Assembly (NCBI GenBank): GCA_006176705.1
Contig: QRFJ01001021.1
Span: 682,001-746,000 of the forward strand
DNA length: 64,000 nt
Direction: 5' to 3'
DNA from: Cocos nucifera
Lineage: Eukaryota; Streptophyta; Magnoliopsida; Arecales; Arecaceae
The notes beneath the pieces are model-generated. The model was given only the letters and a program-made list of their open reading frames with translations, searched no databases and had not been told where the DNA came from. Below, in pieces: positions 33,356 to 45,120 of the stretch. The translations under genes were made by a program, and so were the position numbers. Every line of letters begins with the position of its first letter. Position 1 is the stretch's first letter.

Positions 33356-33948
33356 TATTGGGATAAACTATCCCCTCTCAGATCGGCGTGGCCGTTGGTG
33401 ATTAACCAAGCAACAAGGAACAATCTCCTAAGATCAACGTGGAAGCAAAATAATGGATTCAAGAGAAAAATGAGAAAGAGAGCACAAGAGTTTTTTGAAA
33501 GAAAAGAGCTTTATTCAATGAATTCAGCATCATATACAACCTTGACCTATTTTCAGTATTTATACTTTACAAAAGGATTAAGCCCCAAGCTCATAGAAAA
33601 ACTCTTCAAAATCCAAACAACGCACGTACATAAAATAAATCCGCAAAAACTGAGCTAGCTAACCTACAACTAGGTTGGCTGAATCTCAGACTGAGCCAAC
33701 CTAGTTGTGTACTATGCCAACAATCCAAAAATGCTGCTTTCTATCTAAATTTTTCTTTGAGACATTGCCAATCTAGTCCTAGACTGAGCTGGTCCAATTT
33801 CTAACTTAGCTGGCTCAATCTCAAGGTGAGCCAGCTCAGTTTCTGAACTTTACTATCTGGGCTAATTTTCCTTCCGACTTGCTTCCATCTTTTCATTACC
33901 TATCTTCTCATATTTTTAAGACTTGGAAGCACTACTTTTGAGCTCACA
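33356..33948 (-). repeat. Copia-2 3' LTR
   Basis: About 593 bp; plus-strand start TATTGGGATAAACTATCC, end GAGCTCACA (minus-strand start TGTGAGCTC). It matches 38264-38876 throughout. It contains a TATA motif at 33557-33564 (minus strand) and the GAGCCNGCTCAG-type repeats at about 33640-33850, upstream of the TATA in minus-strand sense. Confidence 0.9.
33557..33564 (-). promoter_or_regulatory. TATA box in Copia-2 3' LTR
   Basis: TATAAATA on the minus strand, conserved at the same place in the other LTR (38465-38472). Confidence 0.5.
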
Positions 33949-34250
33949 TTCTCCACCTTAGTGCTTTCAAGTTCTTATGAACTCATCTTTTCTCAGCAAA
34001 TTCATCCTTGCCACACATATCTAAAAGCTATCTTTGAATAGTACTTTCATGAGTACATCAGACTGATTCTTCTTGGTATAGACATTTATCAGTTCCACTT
34101 CACCTTCCTCCACCTGCTCTCTGATTCTGTGGTACCTCACGTCTATATGCTTTGTACGTGCATGATAGATTGGATTCTGTGCCAACAGCAGAGTACTCTA
34201 ACTATCACTGAATAGTATAATCTTGCTCTGCTCCACCTCCAACACAACAA

Positions 34251-35080
34251 TCAGCTCCTAAGCCAAAGAACTTCCTTTGCAGCCTTCGTTATTCCAATAT
34301 AATCGACCTCTATGGTAGACAAGACTATAATTGACTGAAGGATTGATCTACAAGACACCGGTCCACCATACATGCAGAAGAGGTATTCAGTAGTAGACCT
34401 TCTTGTATCAAGATCTCTTGTATAATTCATATCTACAAATCCTTCTAGAGGACTCAAAACTCCATCTTCAAATCCTCCTGGCTGTCCACCAAATACCAAA
34501 CCATAATTCCTTATTCCATGCAGATATTGAAATATCTATTTCAATGCTTTCCAGTGTTCCTTCTAGGTTAGCCATGTATCTACTAGCCATGCTCATTGCA
34601 TATGCTATATCTGATCTACAACATACCATAGTGTACATCACATTGCCTACAACATTCTCATAAGGGACTCTTTTCATGTATTCTCTCTCCTTTTTTGATT
34701 TGGGGCTTTATAACTTTAAGAGAGATATATGGCTCGGTATTGGCATCTCTACAGGTTTGGTCTTTTCCATCCCAAACCTCTCAAGAACTTTCTGGACATA
34801 TCTTTCTTGTGACAAATGGAGCACTCCTTTGCACCTATCTCTATAAATCTCCATTCCAAGAATTTTCTCAGTTGGATCCAAATCCTTCATCTCAAACTCA
34901 GATGATAATGCTCTTTTCAGCCTTTTCATAGCTTCCATGCTTCTACTAGCTATAAGCATATCATCTACATATAGTAGCAGGTACAGAGCATCCTTCTCAT
35001 CTACATCCTTGATGTAGACATAGCAATGATGTTCACATCTACTAAAATCCAGACTCAAAATAAAATTATATATCAAATCT
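34251..35080 (-). pseudogene. Copia-2 reverse transcriptase C-half and RNase H
   Basis: Read from high to low coordinates: the RT catalytic segment LYLLLYVDDMLIA (near 34960-34990), LGMEIYRDR, RYVQKVLERFGM, then after a frame change YENVVGNVMYTMVC and the RNase H part with GFVDMNYTRDLDTRRSTTEY and a VLSTIEVDYIGITKAAKE stretch. The YVDD Asp pair is intact. Frame breaks near 34708 and 34470 separate the pieces. Confidence 0.85.
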
Positions 35081-35257
35081 TTGATACCACTGACGAGGGT
35101 ACTATTTCAAGCCATACAAAGACCTTCTGAGTAAACACACCTTTTCTTCTTGTCTAGTCTCGATGAAACCATTTGGCTGCTTCATGTAGATCCTTTTCTC
35201 CAATGTGCCATGAAGAAAGGTCGTCTTCACATCCATCTATTCTAACTCCATGTTGTA

Positions 35258-36127
35258 CTATGCCACCAATGATAGTAAAATCCAAATAGATGTATGATGA
35301 ACCATAGGAGAGAAAATTTTTGTGTGGTCAATCCTTTTTCTTTGTGAGTATCCTTTTGCTATCAGTCTTACTTTGAATCTGACTCCATCTTGTTCTAAAG
35401 GTGCCAATTTCTTTATGAATACCCACTTTGAGTCAATAGATCGAGCATCTTTTGAAAGATCCACCAGCTGTCATATTTGATTCTTTTCAAGTGATTCCAT
35501 CTCCTCCATCATGGCCTCCATCCATGAATCATGATCCTTACTCTTCATAGCCTCTGCATAATTTTCTGGATCTTCATTAGCAGTGATGAGTGCATAGGAG
35601 ATAACCTTATTAATGCCATATCTAACTGGCCTCCTGATAGTATGCTGGAATTTATGCAAAGCCATACCCACTGGCACATCTCTGCCTGATGTCTGTAGCT
35701 GATCATGCACATCCATCTGAACTGCTAGCACTTTATGTCGGTCTTCTATCTGAGTATCTTTTCTCCTACCCAGCTCTATGTTAATAGGAACACTCCTATA
35801 TGTGGATTCGAACTGCATGCCATCTATCTCAGACTGGCCACCATTGTGCACCTTTGTCTTTTCAGTTCCATCTATCTTAGACCTCCTCAAGATGCTCTTC
35901 TCATCAAAGATAGCATCCTTGCTAATCATTGACTTCTGTGCTCGAGAGTCCCACGGTAGGTATCCTTTGACTCCTTGTGGATACCCTATGAATATCATCT
36001 TTTGAGATTTTGAGTCTAATTTACTCCTCTCAATTGCCTCCACATGTGCATAGGTCGGACAACCGAAGACCTTCAGATAGCTAAGCTCCACCTTCTTTCC
36101 ACTCCAGACCTTCTTTGGAATGCACAC
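35258..36127 (-). pseudogene. Copia-2 integrase C-terminus and RT N-half
   Basis: The first 100 residues or so (36127 downward) are the integrase C-terminal region: LKVFGCPTYAHVE, KMIFIGYPQGVKGY, then the linker to RT with YAEAMKSKDHDSWMEAMMEE. A stop near 35470 breaks the frame, and RT continues as VFIKKLAPLEQDG and KVRLIAKGYSQRK down to 35258. Together these link integrase and polymerase of the Copia-2 polyprotein. Confidence 0.85.
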
Positions 36128-36421
36128 GTTCAGCTTACGATGTGGGAACCTGTTTATAAGAAAATAAGAAAAAGTTAAGACATCACCTTAAAAAAATTTT
36201 GAAAGTGATATCTACAGCCTCAAACTCCATGCCTTCTCGATCAATGTCCGGTTCATTCTCTCCATGACACCATTCTGCTAGAAAGTCATCTTCACCGTAT
36301 AATAATGTTTGATGCCATTTTTCTCACAGTACATCCTGAACTCCAGGCTAGTATACTCTCCTCCATTGTCCGATCTCAGACATTTCACCTATCTCCCTGA
36401 CTGCTTCTCTACTTCAGCTCT

Positions 36422-36760
36422 TCAGGCTCTAAACTGGGCAAACACCTCTGATTTTTCTCTAATCAGATAAACCCACACCTTTCTTAAGAAATCATCAATG
36501 AAAGTAATAAAATACCTTGCCCCACCTCTAGCTGATACAGGAGCTGGTCCCCACACATCCGAGTGCACTAAATTCAGCACTCCTTCACCGTGCTTGGTAC
36601 TTCTAGCAAACTTTATCCTATACTGTTTGTCAAAGATACACGGCTTACACAAATCTGTGCCATTCTTTCTCAGAGTTGGGATTATACCTCTTCTGCTAAG
36701 TTCAATGAGCCTATGGTCACTCATATGATCCATCCGATAATACCATAGTCGATATAAAAT
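36422..36760 (-). pseudogene. Copia-2 integrase zinc-binding and core domain
   Basis: MDHMSDHRLIELSRRG belongs to the His part of the HHCC domain, CKPCIFDKQ to the Cys part, and VHSDVWGPAPV holds the first catalytic Asp of the core; FIDDFLRKVWVYL is the following beta segment. After 36422 the frame is lost and the second Asp and Glu lie in broken sequence (36130-36420). Confidence 0.85.
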
Positions 36761-36801
36761 ATGCTCCTCTTATGCCGCTGCTAGCACCTCTGCACTATCA
36801 T

Positions 36802-38000
36802 TCACCATGAGCCTTTCATTCTATAAAGATTATTACTTAGTCTTCTATCTCTCATCACCATCAAAGTTTTCTTAAAAATTTTCAGACATCCACTCCTAGT
36901 CTGGCTACTAAAAGCATAATCCTGCTCCTCCAAGTAGTCAAAAAAAATCAAATTCTTTTTCAACTCTTGTACATGCCTAACATTTGATAATGTACGAATA
37001 ATCTCATCGTATATCCTCATCCCGATAGAGCCAACTCCAGCTACTTTGTATGAGTGATCATCTCCAAAGCTGACACTTCCACCATCGACCTTCTGGTAGA
37101 TAGCAAACCACTCTCGATAAGAAGTATAGTGGTGCGAGCATGTTGAATCGAATATCCACAAAGTATCATACTCTGTGGACCCATCTAATACAACTAATAG
37201 ATCTTCTTTACTACTCACAGAAGCTGTATCATCTTTCTTACTAGCCTTTCTTTTTTCTGATCTCAAAAGGGGACAATCTCTCCTCAGATGTCTAGGCTGA
37301 TGACATTTATAACATTTCAATGTCTTCCTCTGATCCCAAGACTTTGATCTATCCTTGGATTTTTCTCTTGCCTTCTTCTTTGATCTTTCATGTCTTTCAT
37401 TCATAACCAAGATCTCAGACTTAAGGTCTTCCTTACAGATTTTCTCCCTTTGCTTATTTGATCTGAGCACACCAACAACCTTTTCATAGTTTAGGATCTT
37501 CTTCCCATAAACTAAAGTTATTATGAGACCATCATACAAACCTGGGAGAGAACATAATAGCAGCAATGCCCGATCCTCCTCGTCGATCTTCACATCCAAA
37601 CTCATCACCTTAGAACATACCTGATTGAACCTTTGGATATATGCAACAAGATCTCCACCTTCGGGCATCCTCAAACTATACAACTGTTTCTTCAACCACA
37701 GCTTGTTCATCATATTCTTTTTCATATATATGTTCTCCAGTCTCATCCAGAGCTCCTTTGTCGTAGTCTCTGTGCAAACCTTGGGCAAAACCTGATCGGC
37801 CAAGCACATCCAAATTATGCTGAAAGCAATTTTTTCAACTCTTTCCAATCCTCAGTCCTGATCTTTTTCAACTTTTCTCTTATCAAGATCTTGTAGATTC
37901 TCTACTAAACCAACAAGTTCTTTATCCTTTGTTGCCATAGGGTAAAGTTTTTCTTGCCATTGAACTTCTTGAAATCCACCTTGAATCCACTCGATCTCAT
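36802..38000 (-). pseudogene. Copia-2 gag and protease
   Basis: Translation probably began at 38000 (MRSSGFKVDFKKFNG, the conserved start of plant copia gag). A stop near 37905 and a frame change separate this from the long open stretch 37848-36802. That stretch has the UBN2 gag core (WLKKQLYSLRMPEGGDL), an intact CX2CX4HX4C zinc knuckle (CYKCHQPRHLRRDC), the protease motif WIFDSTCSHH, and the beginning of GAG-pre-integrase (CLKIFKKTLMVM). The protease triad reads D-S-T, a common copia variant is D-S-G/A, so activity is uncertain. This is the best-preserved copia reading in the window. Confidence 0.88.
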
Positions 38001-38249
38001 GACTTCAAACAAGTTAAGAACAGATTTCTAACATCCTTCTTCGATCACACACCAGTAACACTATCATTCAAAGAAGATTTAAACATCCTAAATCCTCTTT
38101 TCAACCATCTGTATCACCATCCCTCCGTGTAACCAATCTCCATCTTAATCTAAAGACAAACAATGGAGAAACAAAAAGATTTTGAGTAAAACTTGGTGCA
38201 ACAGATCCTGGACGTAATAACTCTAGGTGTCTTCCTTCCATGCAATACC

Positions 38250-38261
38250 GCTCTGATATCA
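38250..38261 (-). other. Primer-binding site of Copia-2
   Basis: Minus strand TGATATCAGAGC, one base from TGGTATCAGAGC, the complement of the 3' end of initiator Met tRNA. It lies 2 bp inside the 5' LTR, the right distance for copia. Confidence 0.85.
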
Positions 38262-38263
38262 AT

Positions 38264-38876
38264 TATTGGGATAAACTATCCTCTCTCAGACTAACATGGC
38301 CACTGGTGATTAGCTAAGCAATAAGAAACAATCTCCTAGGATCAACGTGGAAGCAAAATAATAGATTCAAGAGAAAAGAGAGAAAGAGAGCACAAGAGTT
38401 TTTCAGAAGAAAAGAACTTTATTCAATAAATTTAGCATCATATATAATCTTGACCTATTTTCAGTATTTATACTTTACAAAAGGATCAAGCCCCAAGCTC
38501 ATAGAAGAACTTTTCAAAACCTAAACAATCCACATACATAAAATAAATCCTAAAAAATTGAGCCAGCCTAGTTTCAGACTGAGCCGGCTAACCTACGACT
38601 AGGTCGGCTCAGTCTGAAATTGAGTCGATCTAGTTGTGTACCATGCCAATAGTCCAAAAATACTACTTTCTATCTAAATTTTTCTCTGAGACATAGTCGA
38701 TCCAGTCCTGAATTGAGCTGGCCCAGTTTTCAACTTAGCCGGCTCAATCTCAGGATGAGCCAGCTTAGTTTCTGAACTTTGCTATCCAAACTAATTTTTT
38801 TTTGGCTTGCTCCCATCTTTTTATGACCCATCTTCTCATGTTTTCAAGACTTGGGAGTGCCACTTTTGAGCTCACA
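38264..38876 (-). repeat. Copia-2 5' LTR
   Basis: About 613 bp; plus-strand TATTGGGATAAACTATCC to GAGCTCACA. It differs from the other LTR by scattered transitions and small indels. TATA at 38465-38472 (minus). U3 repeats of the GAGCCGGCT type at about 38570-38770. Confidence 0.9.
38465..38472 (-). promoter_or_regulatory. TATA box in Copia-2 5' LTR
   Basis: TATAAATA on the minus strand, downstream of the GAGCCGGCT repeat cluster; it would drive the Copia-2 transcript towards lower coordinates. Confidence 0.55.
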
Positions 38877-39190
38877 CTCTCTTCCCTCTTTCTCTCTTTC
38901 TCTCTCTCTCTTTCCTCTTTCTCTATCTCTCTCTTCCCTCTTTCACTCTATCTGTCACTCTCTCTTCCCTCTTTTTTCTCTCTTCTCTCTCTATCTCTTT
39001 ATGTATCTCACTATCTCTGTGTCTCTCTCGTAGGCTATCTCTAGCACCACCATATTTCTCTAGTACCATCACCAGCGACCCTCGAAGCTCTGTGCGACCC
39101 CCTCTCCATAGTCGTAGGTATAATTTTTTTATTTAATTTTATATCATTTATAATATTTATAATAATATTTATAATATTTTATAATAATAT
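38877..39190. other. CT-rich tract of CACTA-C, right half
   Basis: The interrupted CT-rich tract resumes (CTCTTCCCTCTTTCTCTC to about 39035), then a short mixed stretch with a CGTAGGTAT possible splice donor near 39110 and AT-rich sequence. It is the continuation of 32935-33355. Confidence 0.6.
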
Positions 39191-39195
39191 TTAAG

Positions 39196-39836
39196 GAGAA
39201 CTCTCGTCGATGGATTTTAGAACATGCTAACAACCATCGATCATGCCGATGAGTAAGAGAACTCTTACCGATTGATTCTGGATCATGCCGGCGGGTTCTA
39301 AGCCGAATCATGTTGGCGAGTTCTAGGTTGGACTATGTCAACGGTTGTTGATAGCCTTAGACCATGCTGACGAATAAGAAAACCTCTACCAACAGGTTCT
39401 AAGCCGCACTGACGGCCATGGGCCGTGCCGGCCGCTAAGAGAATCCTTATTGATGGGTTCTAGAACATGCTAGCAACTATGGATCATGCCGGTGGGTAAG
39501 AAAACTTCTACCAATTAGTTTTGAACTGTGCCAATGGGTTTTGGGCTAGATCGTGCCAATGGCCTTAGTCCATGCCGTCTCAGCAGTCATGGATGGCCCT
39601 AGGTCGTGCTGGCCGATAAGAAAATCTATGTTGATAGGTTCTGGACCATGCCAACGGTTGTGGGCCATGCCTGCCACAAAGAGAACCTCCACCCTCATCG
39701 ATGAGTTCTAGGCCGTGCTAGTGGATTCCATGTCGACCGCTAAAAAAATCCCCATTGGTTGGTTTTGGGCCATGTCGGTAGGTTCCATGCTATGCCAGCT
39801 GGTAAGCTAAAAACACCCACTGGTGGATTTTGGACA
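39196..39836. repeat. Degenerate tandem repeat in CACTA-C
   Basis: Units of about 45-60 bp built from TTCTAGRCCRTGCYGGCGGG and TAAGAGAACCTCTACC-like phrases recur about a dozen times with heavy divergence. No frame persists. CACTA elements often carry such internal arrays in the first intron. Confidence 0.7.
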
Positions 39837-40412
39837 TAGATGTAATTCATGTTTGTATCTTATTATTTTTATTTATTGTATTACATAATGATAGACCCAT
39901 CAATTGATTAGTGTGCATAATCTCCGACATCTATACATTTATGTATTTTTGTATGGATGAAAGAATTATGTACAATGATTAATTGATTGTCCAAGATAGT
40001 TTGAGAATTGCAAATAATTCTATAGATAATTACAGTAATCAAATGATATGTTGAGGATTTTGAATAAAATTTTGAATAGCATTTTTTTTATTTTTCCTAC
40101 ATAGGAGAACTAAGAAAAAATGCTATCAAAATTTCTTTCGATCTCTATTATGTATTGTTTGATTATTATAATGAACCTATAGAATTAATATAATTTTTGA
40201 ATGGGATAGGACCTATCTTTACCTATTAGTTGGTGATAGGATGTATTTATTGCATCTCTAAAAATAATATTTAATATAAGTTCCATACATGATATTTATT
40301 TCGATTCTTATTTATATTGCCTTTTTTATTTATCATGCATATTTATTTATAATGTATTGGTATATAATATAAGTTCTATGCATGATTTAATTACAGTATC
40401 ATCATTTTTATA
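39837..40412. other. AT-rich stretch before the CACTA-C transposase
   Basis: AT-rich, with no domain. It probably represents intron or leader sequence between the CT-rich tract and the transposase start. Confidence 0.4.
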
Positions 40413-41565
40413 ATGGATAAGGGGTGGATGAAATTTAATAGGCTCTCGCTAGAATATAAGATTGGACTAAAATTTTTTTAATTTTGCTATAGAAAAATTT
40501 TAGGACCACAGACTTATCCAATATCCTTATAAAAGGTATATGGATGGACCGTAGCTATCTTATCAAGATGTAAATAATCACCTCACTATTTATGACTTTA
40601 AATTCAGTTATAAAATTTATTGGGATCAACATGGTAAGAGCAGGCTGCAAGGAGGCGATCAACATGATGGAAGAGTGGAACAAATAGTAGTAAGAAGAGA
40701 AAGCATCGATCAAAGATAGATGACACATGCTTTAATTGAAGAAAAAAAGCATCTTCTTTGACTTGCCATATTGAAAGACAAACTTATTGCGCCACTATTT
40801 AGATATAATGTATATTAAAAAGAATGTATGCGAACTCCTATTGGTAACAATCTTGAACATTAAGGATAAGACTAAGGATGACTTGAATTTCTGATTTGAC
40901 TTAAAAGAATGGGACATTAGAAGATCACTCCACCCGAAGCCGGTATGGAAAGAATAGTGGAGGCTCCCTCATGCATGCTATATTATGAATATCTCCAAAC
41001 GATCTGCATTTCTTCGTATATTAATGAACGTAAAGGTCTTAGATGGGTACTTAAGCAACATATCAAAGTATATGAATAGTAAGGATGTCAAACTTAGAGG
41101 ATTAAAGACTCATGATTATCATGTATTGATACAGGAGTTGATCTCAATAGCTATTCATCGCGTGTTGCCAAAAAATGTCAGAATAACTATTATTCATATT
41201 TGAAACTTCTATGAAGATATTTGTGTAAAGAGGTTGCTTAAGAAAGATATGAAAGAAATAAAGGTAAGGATGGTGACTATATTATGTGATCTAGAGAAAA
41301 TATTTTCATCATCATTTTTTATAGTTATGATGCATCTCATCGTGCACCTTATAGAAAAAGTTATACTTGGAGGTCTAGTATTCTATCGATGGATGTATCC
41401 TATCGAGAGGAATATTCAAATACTAAAATTTTATGTGAAAAATATGAATCATCCGAAGGAATCCATAGCAAAAGATTATTTGGATCAAGAGTGTATGAAT
41501 TTTTGTACCATGTACTTAAACAAGCTCAAGACACGTTGTAACTAGCTAATGAAAAATCAGGATGA
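40413..41565 (+). pseudogene. CACTA-C TNP2-type transposase with DUF4218, internally deleted
   Basis: Start at 40413 gives MDKGWMKFNRLSLEYKIG, the transposase-associated N-terminal domain. Almost immediately (40600-40720) the reading moves to the end of the TNP2 domain: around 40720-40950 lie decayed matches to WKDKLIAPLFRYN, the IEKNVC region and NLEHxDKTKDDLNF. Most of the TNP2 catalytic domain is missing. DUF4218 is then well kept (40985-41545): RVLPKNVRITI, CDLEKIFSSSFF, IVHLIEKVILGGLVFYRWMYP, ESIAKDYLDQECMNFC, with one break near 41205. The internal deletion makes it incapable of acting as a full transposase. Confidence 0.85.
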
Positions 41566-42480
41566 TCAGTATGAGCCAATTGATCCTATATTTGGGTCCA
41601 TTCCATAACTAGGTGGATTTTTTACTTCATATCGTTTCACTAATTTGAGAATTGAGGAAAGAAATAAGACGTGCTCTTCAACTGTGATGTCATTAAGCCG
41701 TACGTAAGGTGAGTCACTCAGCCTTATTTATTTCATAATACTTAAGAAAAAAACTTAATTACATCTAAATTTATTCTTTGTGCATACAGCAAATACAAGA
41801 AAATCACAAGAGTAAAATATGGTGCTCTAAGTATGCAGAAAAAAAAAAATATATAGCAAAGAATTCACTGAGTAGTTCAAAAGATCATGTAAACGAGTAC
41901 ATATTCTTATCTTGTGCATTTTATTTAAACATATTTACTAATTAGGTATCATCTTCTTAGGTATGGAGATTATCATTCGATGATGTGAGTCCTGAAGTAC
42001 GTGCTCTTTCAATGGAATCTAATCGTACTGTGCATGAGTACAAACAGTTCATCATTAATGGCTATAGATTTAATATTCATAACTGGTCCATAAACATGAT
42101 AATATAAAATAGTGGCTTGACGTTGAGTAGCACTACTTGGTGTTATGCTAGCTTGAGGGATTCATAGCCTCGTATAGAGGATCTAAACTATTATGGAGTG
42201 GTGGAGAAGATAGTCATTTTAGACTACTATTCTAAAGGAAGGATTGCGTTGATGAAATATAATTGATTTGACACCTTATCTTAGTTAGGGATGAAGACTG
42301 ATGAATACAGTTTTACTCTTGTTAACATGCAACACCATCTCCGCACCGAAGAACAGTATATACTTGCCTTCCAAGTTAGTCAAGTCTTCTACTTAGTGAT
42401 CCCTTGGAGCCTCAATGGGATGTTGTTGTGAGTGGTGCCTAGGCATATCCTTGATGATACCGAGGGTGATGGCGATGTTG
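41566..42480 (+). pseudogene. CACTA-C DUF4216 region
   Basis: After a short exon to about 41710 and an intron, 41955-42290 reads SFDDVSPEVRALSMESN, HEYKQFIINGYRFNI, DYYSKGRIALMKYN, and then KTDEYSFTLVNMQHHLRTEEQYILAFQVSQVFYLV, the conserved DUF4216 part of CACTA transposases. Stops occur at about 42108, 42168 and 42263. A decayed tail (ILDDTEGDGD) follows. Confidence 0.8.
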
Positions 42481-42693
42481 GACCATGCATACAAAGTGCT
42501 CCTCTAGGACAAAACTTATTTGGTATTATTAAGGTTCTGGATATATTTATCAGGAGTGATGGTGATGTCCATATTATAGATGCAACTAGATGATGAGTTC
42601 AATATTTTGGTATAAATATTAGAGTTTATTTATTGATGTTCTACTGATATAAATTATTATTTAATATATTATATTGGTTAATATTCATTAACA

Positions 42694-43180
42694 TTGCAGA
42701 TCATGACGATATCGAAACGTCATCTAGTTTTCACCCCCACCACTCGGTGGGCTATGTGGAGCTCAGCATTTGAGTCGCTATCAGTACATACTCCATCCAT
42801 CTTCTCATCGATTGCTCAGGCACCACCAACATCTACTCCTCCACCGACATCTACTCCACTGGCATCTGAGCCTCCACCATCAGCCACATCTCTAGCACAT
42901 GCTTTACCCATCGATGAGTCTCCACTGGCATCCACGTTGCACGATCTTATAACCAATGAGAGTATGTTTTTATGATGTCAATTATTTATTTATCTATTTT
43001 TTTGTATAGTTATTATACATTCTTATATATTTATATAATATATTTTTATTATAGATGCATCATCCAGTAGGATATTTCATGATCTCACATGCATGTCGTA
43101 TGAGTGAAACTGCCAACATCAGGTCATAGTGCAATACAATCGAGAGGGAAGGCCAGTTGGGGAGGCTGTACGAGAGATGC
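42694..43180 (+). pseudogene. CACTA-C TNPA-like gene, 5' part
   Basis: ATG-containing exon 42694-42975 (MTISKRHLVFTPTTRWAMW) with a Thr/Pro/Ser-rich segment, an apparent intron, then 43055-43176, reading HQVIVQYNREGRPVGEAVREMH. There Gypsy-1 has inserted after 43180. Removing Gypsy-1 and one target copy joins REMH to FFFEVLVRRSD at 62675, restoring the reading. Such proteins bind the subterminal repeats. Confidence 0.72.
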
Positions 43181-45120
43181 ATGATGCATGCTTATCTATC
43201 GCTATGGTAAGTGCACCAGTCGATCAAGTAATAAAGTGAATGAGTAAAGTATCATCCCTAGAATATTAAAAAATAAGTACTGAAAAACTATTTTCTAAAC
43301 TTTATTTAAAAATTTAATTGAAAAAAATAAAAAAATAAAGAATAATTACAAAAATTATAAGGAAATAAAGAGGGTTTAATTATTAGGGTTGAATTCAAGA
43401 GCAATTGGATACTAAGGCAAGCGGTTTACCAACTTAATCAATATAATATTCAAGTAATCATGCAAATTAGGTTAAATTTGTTTCATGTGACAAAGGAGCC
43501 TCCTAAGATATTTACTATCCTTTGGTTCAGGTGTAGCAAAACTATTAATACTTATTAACTATCCTTTGGTGCAGGCATAATTTAAATAAATATTGATGCT
43601 TTAAGTTTTATGAAATTCTCTAATTAAAATATGCTACGTTCAAAGCGCACTAAAATTTCCACATGCATAAGTATCTTAATCTGATTCAAAATACAAGGTA
43701 TATAAATCAAGAAGTATTGACATAAATGTACTTGATTCATATCATCTATGTCCATCAAATCAATTAGAAGATGGCCAGTAATCTAAAAGCATTAAGAATA
43801 GATTTATATACTTCTCATGAATAAAATTTAAATCTAAAATTCAGTCATACTAAATATTGCATTAAAAGAGTGGCTACTCTTTAGCCTTAGTAAAAAAAAA
43901 AAGTTTATGGTAAAAAAAATAAAAATAGCAAATAAAATAAAAGCCATGAGAAAATTCAAATAGTAGATTGCTTGTTGCTGAATTTTGCCAATCGTTGCTC
44001 TTGGCATGGAGAAGTTGACGAAGAAGAGCCGCTGATGGATGTGCTGGACGTTGGAAGAAAGAATAAGGAGAAAAAAGAAAGAAGGGGTAGCTTCTCTCTC
44101 TCCAAAAGCTTCTCTCGATTCACCCTCTTTCTAAGATCACCAAACCCTCTTTTATTATCATAAATAAAACTACTCTATTCTCTCTGTTCTCCCTATTTTG
44201 TTATATGCTTATTCTAGCTCTCTATCTTGCTATGCCCTATTGGCTCTCCCCTCTATTTAGCAGCAGACCTTTAAATAGGCTAAAGAGTCTTTGATAAGGG
44301 GACCTGAAGAAATCCTGATGAATTTGGGATTAAAACTCCTTAATTTGGTCGAATAGAAGCCTTCTTGTGTCAAAATAAAAACCCTGAATCCCTAGCTATT
44401 GGATGGTGATCAAACAAGCTCAAAATCATCTAAAAATCCTTTTAAATCTCCTAGATCCGGTCAGAATTGATTACAGCCATCTGATGAGGCTTAATGATGA
44501 CTTTTTGGCCATTGGATAGTGCTGAAGGAGGCCTGGGTTATTGAATTAAACCGAAAAATCTTCTGAGCCATTGGATCTTGACCGCTTCCTCCTTCAGCCA
44601 TCGAATCATGCTTTAATCCCAGCCATCCACCTCTATAAACCAATCATGAGCCATGCCTTATGTAGACCGCGCCAATTGCACCCTACCATGCCACATGAAA
44701 TTACGAGATTACCCCATGCACCGCTTGAAATAAATCATAGACCCTTAAAGGGTCTACGATGCTCCATTTACTATTTTGGTCCATGCTAGACTGGAGTGGG
44801 TTGATGTGAATGGGTTTGGCTGATCGATTTTGAGTTGGGTTGGTAGTTGAGCTGGGCTGGTTCTGAGCTGGCTTTTGAGCCAGTTCGGTCTGGATTGGCT
44901 GACTTTCTTTTTTTTTTTCTTTTTTTCTTTTAAACCTTGATTCCCGGGCCAATTCAAGTTTGTTTTGCTTCAAATTTATTTTGTTTGAGCCAAAAAATTG
45001 AGCTCTTCTCAATGACGGCCTTCTTTCCTATAAAAGATCAATAAAAATATTAATTTTTTAAAAATAAAATAAATTATATATAATTTAATACTTTTATTAA
45101 TATATTTATACCACTTATTA
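43181..45120 (-). repeat. Gypsy-1 3' LTR
   Basis: About 1940 bp, plus-strand start TGATGCATGCTTATCTATCG, end ACCACTTATTA (the other copy ends ACCACTTATCA). It matches 60760-62669 throughout with scattered differences. It contains AT-rich blocks, a frame at 43972-44163 that is also present in the partner LTR and is not a known gene, and a polypyrimidine run near 44905-44930. Confidence 0.9.

Larger units (their letters stand above)
33356..38876 (-). mobile_element. Copia-2: Ty1/copia retrotransposon
   Basis: Two LTRs of about 0.6 kb (33356-33948 and 38264-38876) flank a minus-strand gag-protease-integrase-RT-RNase H region. An initiator-Met-type primer site lies at 38250-38261, and a purine-rich tract next to the left LTR (minus strand AAGGTGGAGAA). 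It sits in a CT repeat; the flanking pentamers are CTCTC and CTCTT, compatible with a 5-bp duplication but weak in such sequence. Copia-3 belongs to the same family. Stops and frame shifts make it inactive. Confidence 0.9.

Noticed and set aside
32964..33401. Plus and minus frames of 110-120 residues in the CT-rich tract
   Set aside because: Composition artefact; one of them runs across the Copia-2 LTR border, which a real gene would not do.
38802..39044. Ser/Leu-rich frame resembling a membrane protein
   Set aside because: It is (CT)n repeat translated; hydrophobicity comes from TCTCTC codons.
43972..44163. 63-residue frame in the Gypsy-1 LTR, also at 61546-61737
   Set aside because: Present in both LTRs because they are copies. 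No known domain, no evidence of selection visible by eye.
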